Origin: JAFNAG01 sp963824985
Lineage (GTDB): Bacteria; Acidobacteriota; UBA6911
DNA length: 64,000 bases
Assembly (NCBI GenBank): GCA_963824985.1
Contig: CAWGRQ010000031.1
Coordinates: forward strand, 124,001-188,000
Reading direction: 5' to 3'
A program made the translations under genes and the position numbers. The first letter of the stretch is position 1; every line of letters starts with the position of its first letter. Under the pieces are notes generated by a model, which saw nothing but the letters and a program-made list of their open reading frames with translations, searched no databases and was not told where the DNA came from. Of the stretch, positions 17,711 through 26,790 are shown one piece after another.

Positions 17711-20158
17711 TTGAAGCTAAGCAGGCTTTCCACGTGGATCATCGGGATGGCGGCGGTGATCGCGCTGCCGGCTCCAACGGCCGTCCAGGCGCAGATCACC
17801 GCTCCGAAACCGGTTCCGGTTGAAACCCCGCAGCTCCAGCCGATCCCGGCGTCGGAAATCACGGTTCGGGCGGAGCAGGCCCGCATGCTGGTCCGCGACA
17901 TTCTGGGGCGGCTGAATGCGGAGCCCGACACGACCGACCTGGAGAAAGTGCTCCCGATCACGGCGCAGCGGCTTGCGGAACTGGCCTCGGAGACCGAGGG
18001 CCTGCTTTCCGGACGGCCTGGCGTCTCAGTACTCGCGGATTTCAAGACCCGGTGGAACGCCGAATCAGAAAAGCTCTTAAAGCTCCAGGCTCAAGTGATG
18101 GGACAAATCCGGCGGCTCAATGCCGATCTGGTGCAGCTGGGGGCAGAAGTCGAGAGCTGGAGCCTCGCCGCGGCCCAACCCGCGGCCACCAGATGGCCCG
18201 CCACCCTGTCGGAAGGCGTCGCCGCCACACGGCGCAACCTGACCGCCGCCGAACAGCAGCTGACGCAGCGGCAGAGCGATCTTCTCTCCCTGCAGAGCCG
18301 CCTGTCCGATCTGCAGTTCCGTTGCGAACAGAACCTGGAGTCAATCGCCAGAGCGCAGAGCCGAAGCGTGCTGGAATTCGACAGCCTTCCCCTGTGGACC
18401 GCCTTGCGGCAGGACCAGTTGAAGGTGGAGCTCACCTCGAAACTGGCAGAATCCATCCGGCAAAAATCGTCATCGGTCGAGAGGTACCTGCGGGAAGAAC
18501 ATCGCCGGGTTGTTACGCAGATTTTCTTTTTCATCGGCCTGTTGTTCGTTCTCTTTGTCCTCAAGCGGCATTCGCGACGCTGGCAGGAGCATGCTTCGTT
18601 CTCCCATACGACCGCCCGCGTCCTCGGCCGTCCCATTTCCGCCGCCTTCCTGGTCACTATACTGCTGACCGGCATATTCCACCCCCATGCACCTCAGGCG
18701 TGGATCAGCCTGGCCGTACTTCTGGGAACCATCCCTCTGGTCCGGCTGCTGCGCGGCCTGTCCCAGATCCGGGTTCGCAATGCCATTTATGTGCTGGCGC
18801 TCTACTTCCTCATGCATCTATTCGTGGGCCAGCTCTCCTATTGGACGCTCGCCGGCCGGCTGGCCCTGCTCCTGCTTTCCTTTCTGGTGGCCGCATCGCT
18901 CGCAATCGAAATCAGGTTGATCGGGAGGATGCAGGCCTCGACTCAAGGCCAATGGAACGGCGTGCTGCGCCTGCTCCGGGTTCTCATGGCCGCCGCCATC
19001 CTCTCCCTGGTCGGGAACGTGCTCGGCAGTGTAAGCCTGGCCGACCTGCTGATCGACGGCGTTTTGACGGCACTCTACCTGGCATTTGTCATGCAGGCTG
19101 CTGTGCTCGTCTGCCGCGGTCTGGTCGATGCCATCCTGGCCACCGATACCATCCGATGCCTTCACATGGTATCCACACACCACGCCCTCGTACGGGGGAG
19201 ACTGGATCGGGGCCTGAACTGGCTGGGGGCGATCGCATGGCTGTCCGCCACCCTGGCAGGATTTTCCATCCTGCAGCCGATTCTCGTCTATGCCCGAATG
19301 GTCGTCACCCGCGAGTTCGGATTCGGACATCTGAGCCTGACTCTTGGCGATATCATCAGTTTTGTTCTCGTAATCTGGTTTTCCTTGATCGTATCCCGCT
19401 TCATCCGGTTCGTGCTTGGAGAGGAGGTGCTGCCGCGCTTCTCCATGGCGCGGGGTGTTCCGAGCACGGTTCTGCGATTAACACACTATTCGATTCTCGC
19501 CGTCGGATTTCTGCTTGCCATCAGTGCGGCCGGTTTTGGCCTGGACCGCCTGACCATACTCGCCGGTGCCTTCGGGCTGGGCATCGGTTTCGGGCTCCAG
19601 GACGTGGTGAAAAACTTCGTCTCGGGGCTCATCCTGCTTTTTGAACGGCCCATCAAGATCGGCGATCAGGTCCAGTTCGGCGATATGGGGGGAGAAGTCA
19701 CCGGGATCGGCATTCGTGCCAGCACCTTGCGCACGTGGGAAGGGGCGGATGTCATCGTGCCCAACGGCATGCTCACCGCGAACCAGCTGGTGAACTGGAC
19801 CTATGACGACCCAAAGCGCCGCGTGGACGTCAACGTCGGCGTCTCTTACGCCTCCGATCCGAAGCAGGTCCTCGATCTTCTTCTCGGCGTGGCGGCAGAT
19901 CACCCGGATATCATCCGGGACCCGGCTCCGATCGCCTTGTTCGTCGCCTTCGGCGACAACTCGCTGAATTTTACGTTGCGGGGCTGGACGATGTGCAGCG
20001 ACAGGTTCCTGATGGTGCGGAGCGAATTGACCACCGCGGTGTTCGCGGCTCTGCAAAAGGCCGGGATCGAAATACCGTTCCCCCAGCGCGACCTGCATGT
20101 GCGCTCGCTTGATTCCGAGCTTCGCAAGGTGTTCGATGGCGGGCAGCGGAAACCCTGA
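17711..20158 (+). CDS. Large MscS-family mechanosensitive ion channel
   Basis: An 815-residue inner-membrane protein. A signal peptide (residues 1-28, ending VQAQ) precedes a periplasmic, largely coiled-coil region (about 50-265). Several membrane helices follow (about 268-285 onward, roughly ten in all), then the MscS pore and beta domain (about 600-790). The pore helix is AGAFGLGIGFGLQDVVKNFV, followed by LLFERPIKIGDQV and VPNGMLTANQLVNW. The architecture matches large MscK/YbdG-like channels that release solutes on hypo-osmotic shock. The start is TTG at 17711, supported by GGAG 8 nt upstream and by the signal peptide. Confidence 0.9.
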   Translation: MKLSRLSTWIIGMAAVIALPAPTAVQAQITAPKPVPVETPQLQPIPASEITVRAEQARMLVRDILGRLNAEPDTTDLEKVLPITAQRLAELASETEGLLSGRPGVSVLADFKTRWNAESEKLLKLQAQVMGQIRRLNADLVQLGAEVESWSLAAAQPAATRWPATLSEGVAATRRNLTAAEQQLTQRQSDLLSLQSRLSDLQFRCEQNLESIARAQSRSVLEFDSLPLWTALRQDQLKVELTSKLAESIRQKSSSVERYLREEHRRVVTQIFFFIGLLFVLFVLKRHSRRWQEHASFSHTTARVLGRPISAAFLVTILLTGIFHPHAPQAWISLAVLLGTIPLVRLLRGLSQIRVRNAIYVLALYFLMHLFVGQLSYWTLAGRLALLLLSFLVAASLAIEIRLIGRMQASTQGQWNGVLRLLRVLMAAAILSLVGNVLGSVSLADLLIDGVLTALYLAFVMQAAVLVCRGLVDAILATDTIRCLHMVSTHHALVRGRLDRGLNWLGAIAWLSATLAGFSILQPILVYARMVVTREFGFGHLSLTLGDIISFVLVIWFSLIVSRFIRFVLGEEVLPRFSMARGVPSTVLRLTHYSILAVGFLLAISAAGFGLDRLTILAGAFGLGIGFGLQDVVKNFVSGLILLFERPIKIGDQVQFGDMGGEVTGIGIRASTLRTWEGADVIVPNGMLTANQLVNWTYDDPKRRVDVNVGVSYASDPKQVLDLLLGVAADHPDIIRDPAPIALFVAFGDNSLNFTLRGWTMCSDRFLMVRSELTTAVFAALQKAGIEIPFPQRDLHVRSLDSELRKVFDGGQRKP

Positions 20159-20297
20159 TCGCCATTGGATCCGCCGCCGCTGCCGTTTTCAGGCTCCCGG
20201 CATTAATCCCAATTTGTCATGAACGCCTTTCGCCAATGAATGAACAAAAGCACACGGCGCCGGAATTCGCTCATTGTGGAAAGCCTTTGGGACACGC

Positions 20298-20324
20298 AAG
20301 AATACGGATCGGATCCGTGTTCTT
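20298..20324. terminator. Possible bidirectional terminator hairpin
   Basis: A 27-bp imperfect palindrome, AAGAATACGGATCGGATCC and its complement, lies between the convergent mscS-like and CDGSH genes. The arms end in AAGAA/TTCTT rather than a long T-run, so termination is plausible but not certain. Confidence 0.35.
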
Positions 20325-20361
20325 CCATGTCCGGCGAACCTCTCTTCATGAATAAAACGGA

Positions 20362-20601
20362 CTAAAGCGTCTTATGGGTTCCGTCGCAGTAAGGCACATT
20401 CCCCGTCTGCTTGCACTGGCACAGCATGACGTCGCGGGTCTCCTCCGCAGTCCATTTCAAGGGCTTGAATTCGGTGGTTCTGTGGGAGCCATCACAGAAC
20501 GGCTGTACATGCGACAAGCCACACCGGCACCAGGCATAGGTCTTCCCAGCCTCGAGCTTAACCAGGGCGGGGTGCTTCGCGGCAATTGTTCCCTTCGACA
20601 T
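20362..20601 (-). CDS. CDGSH iron-sulfur domain protein (two CDGSH motifs)
   Basis: A 79-residue protein with two CDGSH-type [2Fe-2S] sites. The first is C25, C27, C36, H40 in CRCGLSHVQPFCDGSH. The second is C61, C63, C72, H76 in CQCKQTGNVPYCDGTH. Each uses the family's 3Cys-1His ligation, so one chain could carry two clusters, as in the mitoNEET-related MiNT/bacterial group. The ATG at 20601 has a perfect AGGAGG 7 nt upstream. The role is probably redox or cluster transfer. Confidence 0.92.
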   Translation of the reverse strand: MSKGTIAAKHPALVKLEAGKTYAWCRCGLSHVQPFCDGSHRTTEFKPLKWTAEETRDVMLCQCKQTGNVPYCDGTHKTL

Positions 20602-20687
20602 GACGATTCCTCCTGAAACGATTTGTTCCTTTGAAATTGATTCCTCGCCGGAAGCAGGAAACACGGCCCGCATCGGGCGGAATTCGG

Positions 20688-21386
20688 TTACCCGTTTCCA
20701 AGCGCCTCGGTCACGGCGGCCTCAGCGTGAATCGCCGTCGTGTCAAACAAGGGCATCGGGTAATCCTGCGGCCTGATGAGCAGCGGGATCTCGGTGCAGC
20801 CCAGGATGATGCCTTCGGCGCCGCGCGCCTCGAGATTCCTGATGACCGATCGATAGGCATCTCTCGAGGTTTCAGAAATAATCCCGCGGCCCAATTCACG
20901 ATAAATGATTTTGTGGACCGTTTCCCTTTCTTCCGCGCCCGGAATCAGGACCTCCAGCCCATGCTGCTGCTCCAGCCGTGCGCGGTAAAAGTCCTGCTCC
21001 ATCGTGTAGCGCGTTCCCAGCAGGCCGACCGTTTTCAGTCCCTGCCTCTGGATTTCGCCTGCCGTGGCATCCGCGATATGCAGAAGCGGAATCGACACCG
21101 CGGCCTCGACGGCCCCGGCCATCCGGTGCATGGTGTTCGCGCAAATCACGAGGAAGTCCGCCCCCGCTGACTCAACCCGCCTGGCAAGGTCGATCATGAA
21201 TGCGGCCAGAGCATCCCATTCCCCCGCATCCTGCAGCCTCTCGACTTCGGCGAACTCGACCGAATAGAGAATGCACCTTGCGCAATGGGATCCGCCCAGG
21301 CGCTGATGCACCCCGGAGTTGATCAGCCGGTAATATTCCACCGTTGAATGCCACGTCATGCCGCCCAGCAATCCAATCGTCTTCAT
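20688..21386 (-). CDS. Aspartate/glutamate racemase family protein
   Basis: A 232-residue PLP-independent racemase (Asp/Glu/hydantoin superfamily). It begins MKTIGLLGGMTWHSTVEYYR, has the first catalytic cysteine in VICANTMHRMAG near residue 82 and the second in GCTEIPLLI near residue 193. The substrate is probably aspartate, as the GGMTWxST start is typical of aspartate racemases such as YgeA. The start at 21386 fits the family and has a GGGGGA-type ribosome site. Together with the D-aminoacylase it hints at D-amino-acid metabolism. Confidence 0.88.
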   Translation of the reverse strand: MKTIGLLGGMTWHSTVEYYRLINSGVHQRLGGSHCARCILYSVEFAEVERLQDAGEWDALAAFMIDLARRVESAGADFLVICANTMHRMAGAVEAAVSIPLLHIADATAGEIQRQGLKTVGLLGTRYTMEQDFYRARLEQQHGLEVLIPGAEERETVHKIIYRELGRGIISETSRDAYRSVIRNLEARGAEGIILGCTEIPLLIRPQDYPMPLFDTTAIHAEAAVTEALGNG

Positions 21387-21474
21387 TCCCGTCCCCCTAT
21401 TCATCCCGGGTACTCGCCTGCATGGGCGAGCGGCACCCGCGCCGGCCCCGGCGGCACCATACCGCCCGATGCTT

Positions 21475-21984
21475 CTACCATTGTTCGTAGCGGACAAGTT
21501 CCTCAAACGCCTTGCGCTGAAACGGCGGCGGCTCTGCAGCGGGAAAGCCAAGCGGCGTCATCGCAATCACGCGCACGTCGGGAGGGACTCCCAGAATTTC
21601 CTTCAGCCGGGGCTCGTTGAAGTCGCAAATCCAGCAGCTGCCGAGCCCCTCATTGGCAGCGGCGAGAACGACATGATCCATGACGATGCTGATATCAACC
21701 TCGGCGGCATTGAACCCGTCGACCCGCCGCCATGCCTTTGCCGGTTCCACGCATCCGACCAGGATAACAGGCGCCGCGTAAAACCAGTCGCGGTCATAGA
21801 CCTCCTGGAGCCGCCGGCGCGTGGCCGCCAGAGTCACCACGAGCAGCTGAAACGGCTGCCGGTTGTCCGCTGTCGGCGCCAGTCGCCCGGCCTCGAGAAT
21901 CCGGCGCAGAACCGCATCCGGCACCGGATCCGGCTTATACCCACGTATGCTGCGACGAACGCCGATTACCTCCCGGAATTCCAT
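21475..21984 (-). CDS. Nitroreductase family protein
   Basis: A 169-residue FMN-dependent nitroreductase-fold protein. It starts with the family motif RRSIRGYKPDPVPD, and LAPTADNRQPF contacts the FMN phosphate. DHVVLAAANEGLGSCWI and the C-terminal PLGFPAAEPPPF are also typical. These enzymes reduce nitroaromatics, quinones or related substrates with NAD(P)H; the native substrate is not predictable. GGAGG lies 7-9 nt upstream of the start. It is on the same strand as the racemase, about 90 bp upstream of it. Confidence 0.9.
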   Translation of the reverse strand: MEFREVIGVRRSIRGYKPDPVPDAVLRRILEAGRLAPTADNRQPFQLLVVTLAATRRRLQEVYDRDWFYAAPVILVGCVEPAKAWRRVDGFNAAEVDISIVMDHVVLAAANEGLGSCWICDFNEPRLKEILGVPPDVRVIAMTPLGFPAAEPPPFQRKAFEELVRYEQW

Positions 21985-22232
21985 CTTTCAACCTCCATGC
22001 GTCAGGTGCATCCTCCGCGGTGCTCATCATGCCAAAAAGCACCCGCGGAAGCAAACGCCGTCACGATGCTGCCAACGGATGGCGCCAACAGGCCGATCTG
22101 CTATATATATATGTCGCGGTTGCCATACGAGCGGCAGGGACCGCCGGTGAAACGCCTGGTCAAACCCAGCCTTCCAGAGGCTCGGGCATTTTTCAGGAGG
22201 GGATGCCGCCATTGCTTTGATGCCAGCCGGGA

Positions 22233-22257
22233 CCGGTCCCCTGAATCAAGGGACCGG
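22233..22257 (+). promoter_or_regulatory. Leader hairpin before the Tat-exported TIM-barrel gene
   Basis: CCGGTCCC at 22233-22240 and GGGACCGG at 22250-22257 form an 8-bp perfect stem with a 9-nt loop, 20 nt before the ATG at 22278. It could affect translation or end transcripts, but it has no riboswitch-like complexity. Confidence 0.3.
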
Positions 22258-22277
22258 CGCCGGCAACGAGGTTCCCG

Positions 22278-23144
22278 ATGCGCAAGACCACTCGCAGGAC
22301 ATTTATCCGGGTTGCCGGACTGGGATTGGGCGCCGGCTTGCGCGCAGCCGCCGGCACGTCCATATCCGCGTCCAGCAGCAGGACGGGGCCGGCAACACAA
22401 AGGAAACCGTCAACTCCAAAATTCGAGCTGGGCCTGGCATCGCAGACATTCAAAGCCTTCGGACTCGACAAGACCATTGACATGACGCGGCAGCTCGAGT
22501 TGAAGCGGATCTCGCTGAACACGGTTCACCTGCCGCTCGAATCCAGCACGGATGAGATCCGCGGCATCGCGGCCAAGGTCAGGGCCGCCGGTCTCGACCT
22601 GTATGCCGGCGGCATCATCAACATGAAAACCGATGCCGAAGTGCGGCGCGCATTCGATTATGCCAAAGCGGCCGGCATGGCGATGATCATCGGTGTCCCG
22701 GACCCCTCCCTGCTGCCGCTGGTGAACAGCTGCGCCGGCGAGTACAACATCGGGTTCGCCATTCACAATAACGGTCCCACGGACAAGCTTTACGCTACGC
22801 CGGAGAGCGCTTATGAAAAGATCATGGGTCTCGACAGGCGGATCGGTTTGTGCATCAATGTCGGGCAGACGAGGCGATCGGGAATCGACCCGGCGCTGGA
22901 TGCCGTGCGCTTCATCGGTCGTCTGCTCGATGTTTACATCAGCGACGTTACAGAAGACACCGAGAGCGGCGAAGCCTGCGCGCTGGGCCGCGGCGTCGCC
23001 GATATCCCGTTTTTTCTGCGCGCGCTGATCCGGATTGGCTATGCGGGCACCGTGAGCCTCGCATATGAGACGGATGAGAAAGATCCGCTCCCCGGCGCTA
23101 CTGAATCAATCGCGTATTTGAGGCGCACCCTCGCCTCCCTGTGA
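22278..23144 (+). CDS. Tat-exported sugar-isomerase/epimerase-like TIM-barrel protein
   Basis: A 288-residue protein starting MRKTTRRTFIRVAGLG, a twin-arginine signal for export in folded form. The rest fits the xylose-isomerase-like TIM barrel (AP endonuclease 2 family). It includes YAGGIINMKT, GFAIHNNGPTD (metal-binding His/Asn) and a late Glu in LAYETD. Such proteins act as sugar epimerases, isomerases or inosose dehydratases; the substrate is unknown. Its TGA overlaps a possible GTG start of the following ABC gene, suggesting coupling with that transporter. Confidence 0.82.
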   Translation: MRKTTRRTFIRVAGLGLGAGLRAAAGTSISASSSRTGPATQRKPSTPKFELGLASQTFKAFGLDKTIDMTRQLELKRISLNTVHLPLESSTDEIRGIAAKVRAAGLDLYAGGIINMKTDAEVRRAFDYAKAAGMAMIIGVPDPSLLPLVNSCAGEYNIGFAIHNNGPTDKLYATPESAYEKIMGLDRRIGLCINVGQTRRSGIDPALDAVRFIGRLLDVYISDVTEDTESGEACALGRGVADIPFFLRALIRIGYAGTVSLAYETDEKDPLPGATESIAYLRRTLASL

Positions 23145-23152
23145 CACGATCC

Positions 23153-23917
23153 ATGATCCGACCTATTATCGAAATCCGGGATTTGAAAAAATCGTTTCAG
23201 GGAGAGCGTGTCCTGAATGGGATCGATCTTGACGTCGATGCCGGCCGGCTTACGGTGCTGATCGGCCCGTCCGGGTGCGGCAAATCGACTCTGCTCCGCT
23301 GTCTCAACGGCCTGGAGATCTTTGATGAGGGAAGCATCTCGATTGCCGGCCTGTCCGTGCGCAGGGGATCTCCCGGATCCGGCCGCACTGCGGATCACCA
23401 GCGATTGAACCACGAGTTGCGCGGCCTGGTCGGCATGGTTTTCCAGGCATTCAACCTCTTCCCCCACATGACCGTGCTCGACAACGTGGCCCGCCCCCCG
23501 GCCATCGTCCAGGGAGTTCCGGTGGCGGAAGCTCGCGAGCATGCGCGCCGGTTGCTCGAAAAAGTCGGGTTACTGGACAAGGCCGGGCTTTATCCGGAGC
23601 AGCTTTCGGGCGGCCAGCAGCAGCGCGCCGCCATTGCCCGCGCGCTGGCGATGAAGCCCAGGGTGCTGCTCTATGATGAGCCGACTTCGGCCCTCGACCC
23701 CGCCCTGGTGGAAGAGGTGCTCTCGGTCATGAAGGAACTGGACGCCGAGGGGATCACCCAGGTGGTGGTCACTCACGAGATGCGATTCGCCCGCGATGCC
23801 GCCGAAAAAGTCGTCTTCCTGTCCGACGGCAAGGTCGTGGAGGAAGGGGATCCCGGAATCATGTTTTCCGATCCCCGTGATCTGCGCACCCGGCAGTTTC
23901 TCAAGAGGTTTCTCTGA
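23153..23917 (+). CDS. Polar amino acid ABC transporter ATP-binding protein
   Basis: A 254-residue ABC ATPase of the GlnQ/HisP group. Walker A is GPSGCGKST near residue 36; the Q-loop is VFQAFNLFPHMT; the signature is LSGGQQQRAAIARAL; Walker B is LLYDEPTSALDP, followed by the H-loop THEM. GlnQ-type proteins are 240-260 residues, so this is complete. There is a roughly 14-residue insertion after GLSVRR compared with typical GlnQ. An upstream GTG at 23141 overlaps the previous stop and is an alternative start. It pairs with the fused binding protein/permease that follows. Confidence 0.9.
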   Translation: MIRPIIEIRDLKKSFQGERVLNGIDLDVDAGRLTVLIGPSGCGKSTLLRCLNGLEIFDEGSISIAGLSVRRGSPGSGRTADHQRLNHELRGLVGMVFQAFNLFPHMTVLDNVARPPAIVQGVPVAEAREHARRLLEKVGLLDKAGLYPEQLSGGQQQRAAIARALAMKPRVLLYDEPTSALDPALVEEVLSVMKELDAEGITQVVVTHEMRFARDAAEKVVFLSDGKVVEEGDPGIMFSDPRDLRTRQFLKRFL

Positions 23918-23930
23918 CGCGGAGGTCAGT

Positions 23931-25550
23931 TTGCCATTCGAAGAACATGTCGTCACTGTCCTCAATCTGACACGCGGATGGCGTCGCCGGTTCGGTCGCC
24001 CTCCGGCCTTGCTGTGGGGCTCCGCGGCGGCCGTCATGCTTGCCCTGCTGTCGCCGGCAGCCGCCGCCCATGGCCCGGCCCTGCCGCAAAAACCTCTGGC
24101 CTGGGGGGCCGATGCCGAAGGGGGAGCCCCGTACGAGTTCCAGGACCCGACGGACCCCGCGCGACTGGTCGGCTTCGAGGTCGACATTGCCGCCGCCATC
24201 GGCAGGATGCTCGGGCGCCCGATGCAGTTTGTCCAGAACCAGTGGGACGGGCTGATCCAGGGACTCGAGCGGGGCAACTACGACATGGTGATATCCGGGC
24301 TTGAAATCACCCCGGACCGCTCCCGGGTCATTCTCTTCAGCCGCCCCTACTATGTCACCTATGAGCAGCTCGCCGTGCGTACCAGTGATGACCGCATCCA
24401 ATCCCTGGAGGACTGCCGCGGCCGGGCGGTGGGAACCCTGAAGGGGAGTCTTGCCCAGCGCATGCTCGAGGCACGTGCCGACCTGCGGGTCGTGAGCTAT
24501 GACGGGCAGATCAACGCCTATGAGGATTTGCGCAACGGCCGCCTTGACGCCGTCCTGATGGACCACATCATCGCCCTGTACAACGTTGCTCCGGTTCCCG
24601 AGCTCAAGATGGTGGGACCTCCGGTCGGGCGCCTGGAGTACGGCATCGGCTTTCGAAGAGAAGATGCGGCTCTCCTCGATCAGGTCAACGAATCCATCGG
24701 CCGGATGATGGCCTCGGGCGAGCTGAGAGCCATCCTGGAAGATTGGAATCTCTGGACGCCAACGGTTGCGGACTATTTCGGCGATCATGCGGCAGGAGCA
24801 GCCCGCTCGGGGTCATTCCATCAATATGTGCAGAGCCGCACCCAATCACTCACCCCGTGGGACAAGGTAAAGCGGTATGCAGGCTACCTGCCGCTGCTGG
24901 GCCGCGGCGCACTGGTCACGCTGGAGCTGTCGCTGCTTGCGATGCTCCTGGCAATGTGTTTGGGGCTGGTGCTGGCGCTGGCACGTCTGTACGCTCCGCC
25001 GCCGGTGCGCTGGGCCTCTTCGGTCTACCTCGAATCCGTGCGGGGCACGCCCCTGCTCATCCAGCTGTTTCTCATTTTTTACGGCCTGCCGCACGTCGGG
25101 ATCCGGCTGTCGCCGATCCTGGCCGCAGTCCTCGGCCTGGGGCTCAACTACAGCGCATATGAGGCCGAGAACTACCGGGCCGGCATCCAATCGATCCCCA
25201 GGACACAGATGGAGGCCGCGTTGGCCCTGGGCATGTCGCGGATTCAGGCGCTGCGCCATGTGATTGTACCCCAGGCCATGCGTCTGGTGATCCCTCCGGT
25301 TACCAACGACTTCATCGCATTGCTCAAAGACTCTTCGCTGGTATCGGTCATTACCATGGTCGAGCTGACCAAGGCCTACAGCCAGCTTGCCAGCATCCAT
25401 TACGACTACCTGGGCATCGGCCTGCTAGCGGCGGCCATGTATTTTCTCATCGGCCTGCCGTTTGTGCGCCTCGCGCGCCTGGCCGAGCGCTATTTCCACC
25501 CCGCGGACCGCGCCGCCGCCATCGGCGGCAAGCAGCGCCAAACCGCCTGA
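23931..25550 (+). CDS. Fused amino-acid binding protein and ABC permease
   Basis: A 539-residue fusion. An N-terminal signal or membrane anchor (residues 20-45) leads into an SBP_bac_3 solute-binding domain (about 45-290; VGFEVDIAAAIGRMLGR, VISGLEITPDRS and YVTYEQLAV are typical). A HisM-type permease domain (about 310-530) follows, with ESVRGTPLLIQLF and the EAA loop EAALALGMSRIQAL. The binding domain is thus tethered to its channel. With the upstream ATPase it forms a complete polar amino-acid importer in two genes. The TTG at 23931 is supported by GGAGG 5 nt upstream. Specificity is not readable. Confidence 0.9.
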   Translation: MPFEEHVVTVLNLTRGWRRRFGRPPALLWGSAAAVMLALLSPAAAAHGPALPQKPLAWGADAEGGAPYEFQDPTDPARLVGFEVDIAAAIGRMLGRPMQFVQNQWDGLIQGLERGNYDMVISGLEITPDRSRVILFSRPYYVTYEQLAVRTSDDRIQSLEDCRGRAVGTLKGSLAQRMLEARADLRVVSYDGQINAYEDLRNGRLDAVLMDHIIALYNVAPVPELKMVGPPVGRLEYGIGFRREDAALLDQVNESIGRMMASGELRAILEDWNLWTPTVADYFGDHAAGAARSGSFHQYVQSRTQSLTPWDKVKRYAGYLPLLGRGALVTLELSLLAMLLAMCLGLVLALARLYAPPPVRWASSVYLESVRGTPLLIQLFLIFYGLPHVGIRLSPILAAVLGLGLNYSAYEAENYRAGIQSIPRTQMEAALALGMSRIQALRHVIVPQAMRLVIPPVTNDFIALLKDSSLVSVITMVELTKAYSQLASIHYDYLGIGLLAAAMYFLIGLPFVRLARLAERYFHPADRAAAIGGKQRQTA

Positions 25551-25686
25551 ACCGGTGGCCGGATGGCCTTCGATTTTATCGACAACGGTTCGTGAGGGTG
25601 TGATATCCATTATTAGTCAACACCGATCGATGATTTGAACCTTGGCAGGTTCCAGCCCCGGACCCTGATGGTCGGGGAGAAAGTGA

Positions 25687-26679
25687 ATGATCGATATGGA
25701 ATATGTACGGCTGGGTTCATCGGGTTTGAAAGTTTCGAGACTCTGCCTGGGCCTTATGACCTACGGCTCCCGGAAATGGCGGGAATGGGTCCTGGATGAA
25801 GAAGAGAGCCGCCCGTTTCTGCGGCGCGCTCTCGAATTGGGCATCAATTTTTTCGATACCGCAGACATGTATTCGCTCGGCGCCAGCGAAGAGGTGCTCG
25901 GTCGCGCGCTGCGCGATTTCGGCCCTTCGCGCGACCAGATTGTGATCGCCACCAAGGTGTACTTCCCGATGGGAGATGCCCCCAATCAGAGCGGTTTGTC
26001 CCGCAAGCACATCATGCATGCGATCGATGACAGCCTGAGGCGCCTGGGCACCGATTATGTCGACCTCTACCAGATCCACCAGTTCGACTATCAGACCCCT
26101 ATTGAAGAAACCCTGGAGGCGCTGCACGATATCGTCAAGGCGGGCAAGGCCCGCTATCTCGGCGCATCCTCCATGTTCGCCTGGCAGTTTGCCCGGATGC
26201 TCTGCACCGCCGACCGCCTCGGTATGACCCGGTTCGTTTCCATGCAGAATCACTACAACCTGATTTATCGCGAAGAAGAGCGGGAGATGATCCCCCTCTG
26301 CCGGCACGAGGGTATCGGTCTCATCCCCTGGAGTCCTCTGGCCCGCGGATTCCTGGCCGGCAACCGCCGGAAAGCAGATTTCGGGGACACGATCCGGGCC
26401 AAGACCGACGATTACGGGAAAAGTCTTTACTACGCGGATTCCGATTTCGCCGTAGTCGATCGCGTGACGGCGATCGCGAAGCAACGCGGCATCGCCAACA
26501 TGCAGGTTGCCCTCGCGTGGATCCTTCAGCAGCCGGGCATTGTGGCGCCAATCATCGGCGCCAGCCGGATGCATCATCTCGAAGAAGCGGTCGCGGCTAT
26601 GGAATTTCGGCTGGATGACGCGGAATTGAAGGCGCTTGCGGAGCCTTATCAGCCTCATACCGTGCTCGGCCATTCCTGA
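25687..26679 (+). CDS. Aldo/keto reductase
   Basis: A 330-residue (alpha/beta)8 NADPH-dependent oxidoreductase. The catalytic tetrad is D57, Y62, K90 and H131 (FFDTADMYSLG, IATKVYF, QIHQFD). SPLARGFLAGN and PIIGASRMHHLEEA form the cofactor-binding end. It most resembles the YajO/IolS-type AKRs that act on aldehydes and sugar-derived carbonyls. A GGGGAG ribosome site precedes the ATG; an in-frame ATG three codons later is an alternative. It is monocistronic. Confidence 0.9.
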   Translation: MIDMEYVRLGSSGLKVSRLCLGLMTYGSRKWREWVLDEEESRPFLRRALELGINFFDTADMYSLGASEEVLGRALRDFGPSRDQIVIATKVYFPMGDAPNQSGLSRKHIMHAIDDSLRRLGTDYVDLYQIHQFDYQTPIEETLEALHDIVKAGKARYLGASSMFAWQFARMLCTADRLGMTRFVSMQNHYNLIYREEEREMIPLCRHEGIGLIPWSPLARGFLAGNRRKADFGDTIRAKTDDYGKSLYYADSDFAVVDRVTAIAKQRGIANMQVALAWILQQPGIVAPIIGASRMHHLEEAVAAMEFRLDDAELKALAEPYQPHTVLGHS

Positions 26680-26790
26680 TCGCTTCCCCGATACCGATGC
26701 TTGAAGCGGGATGGGCGGATGCGGTAGTGTAAGCAGGTTGATCATGCATTCGGCATCGGAGCCCGTCACTCTCGATCAAGGAGGCAAAGA

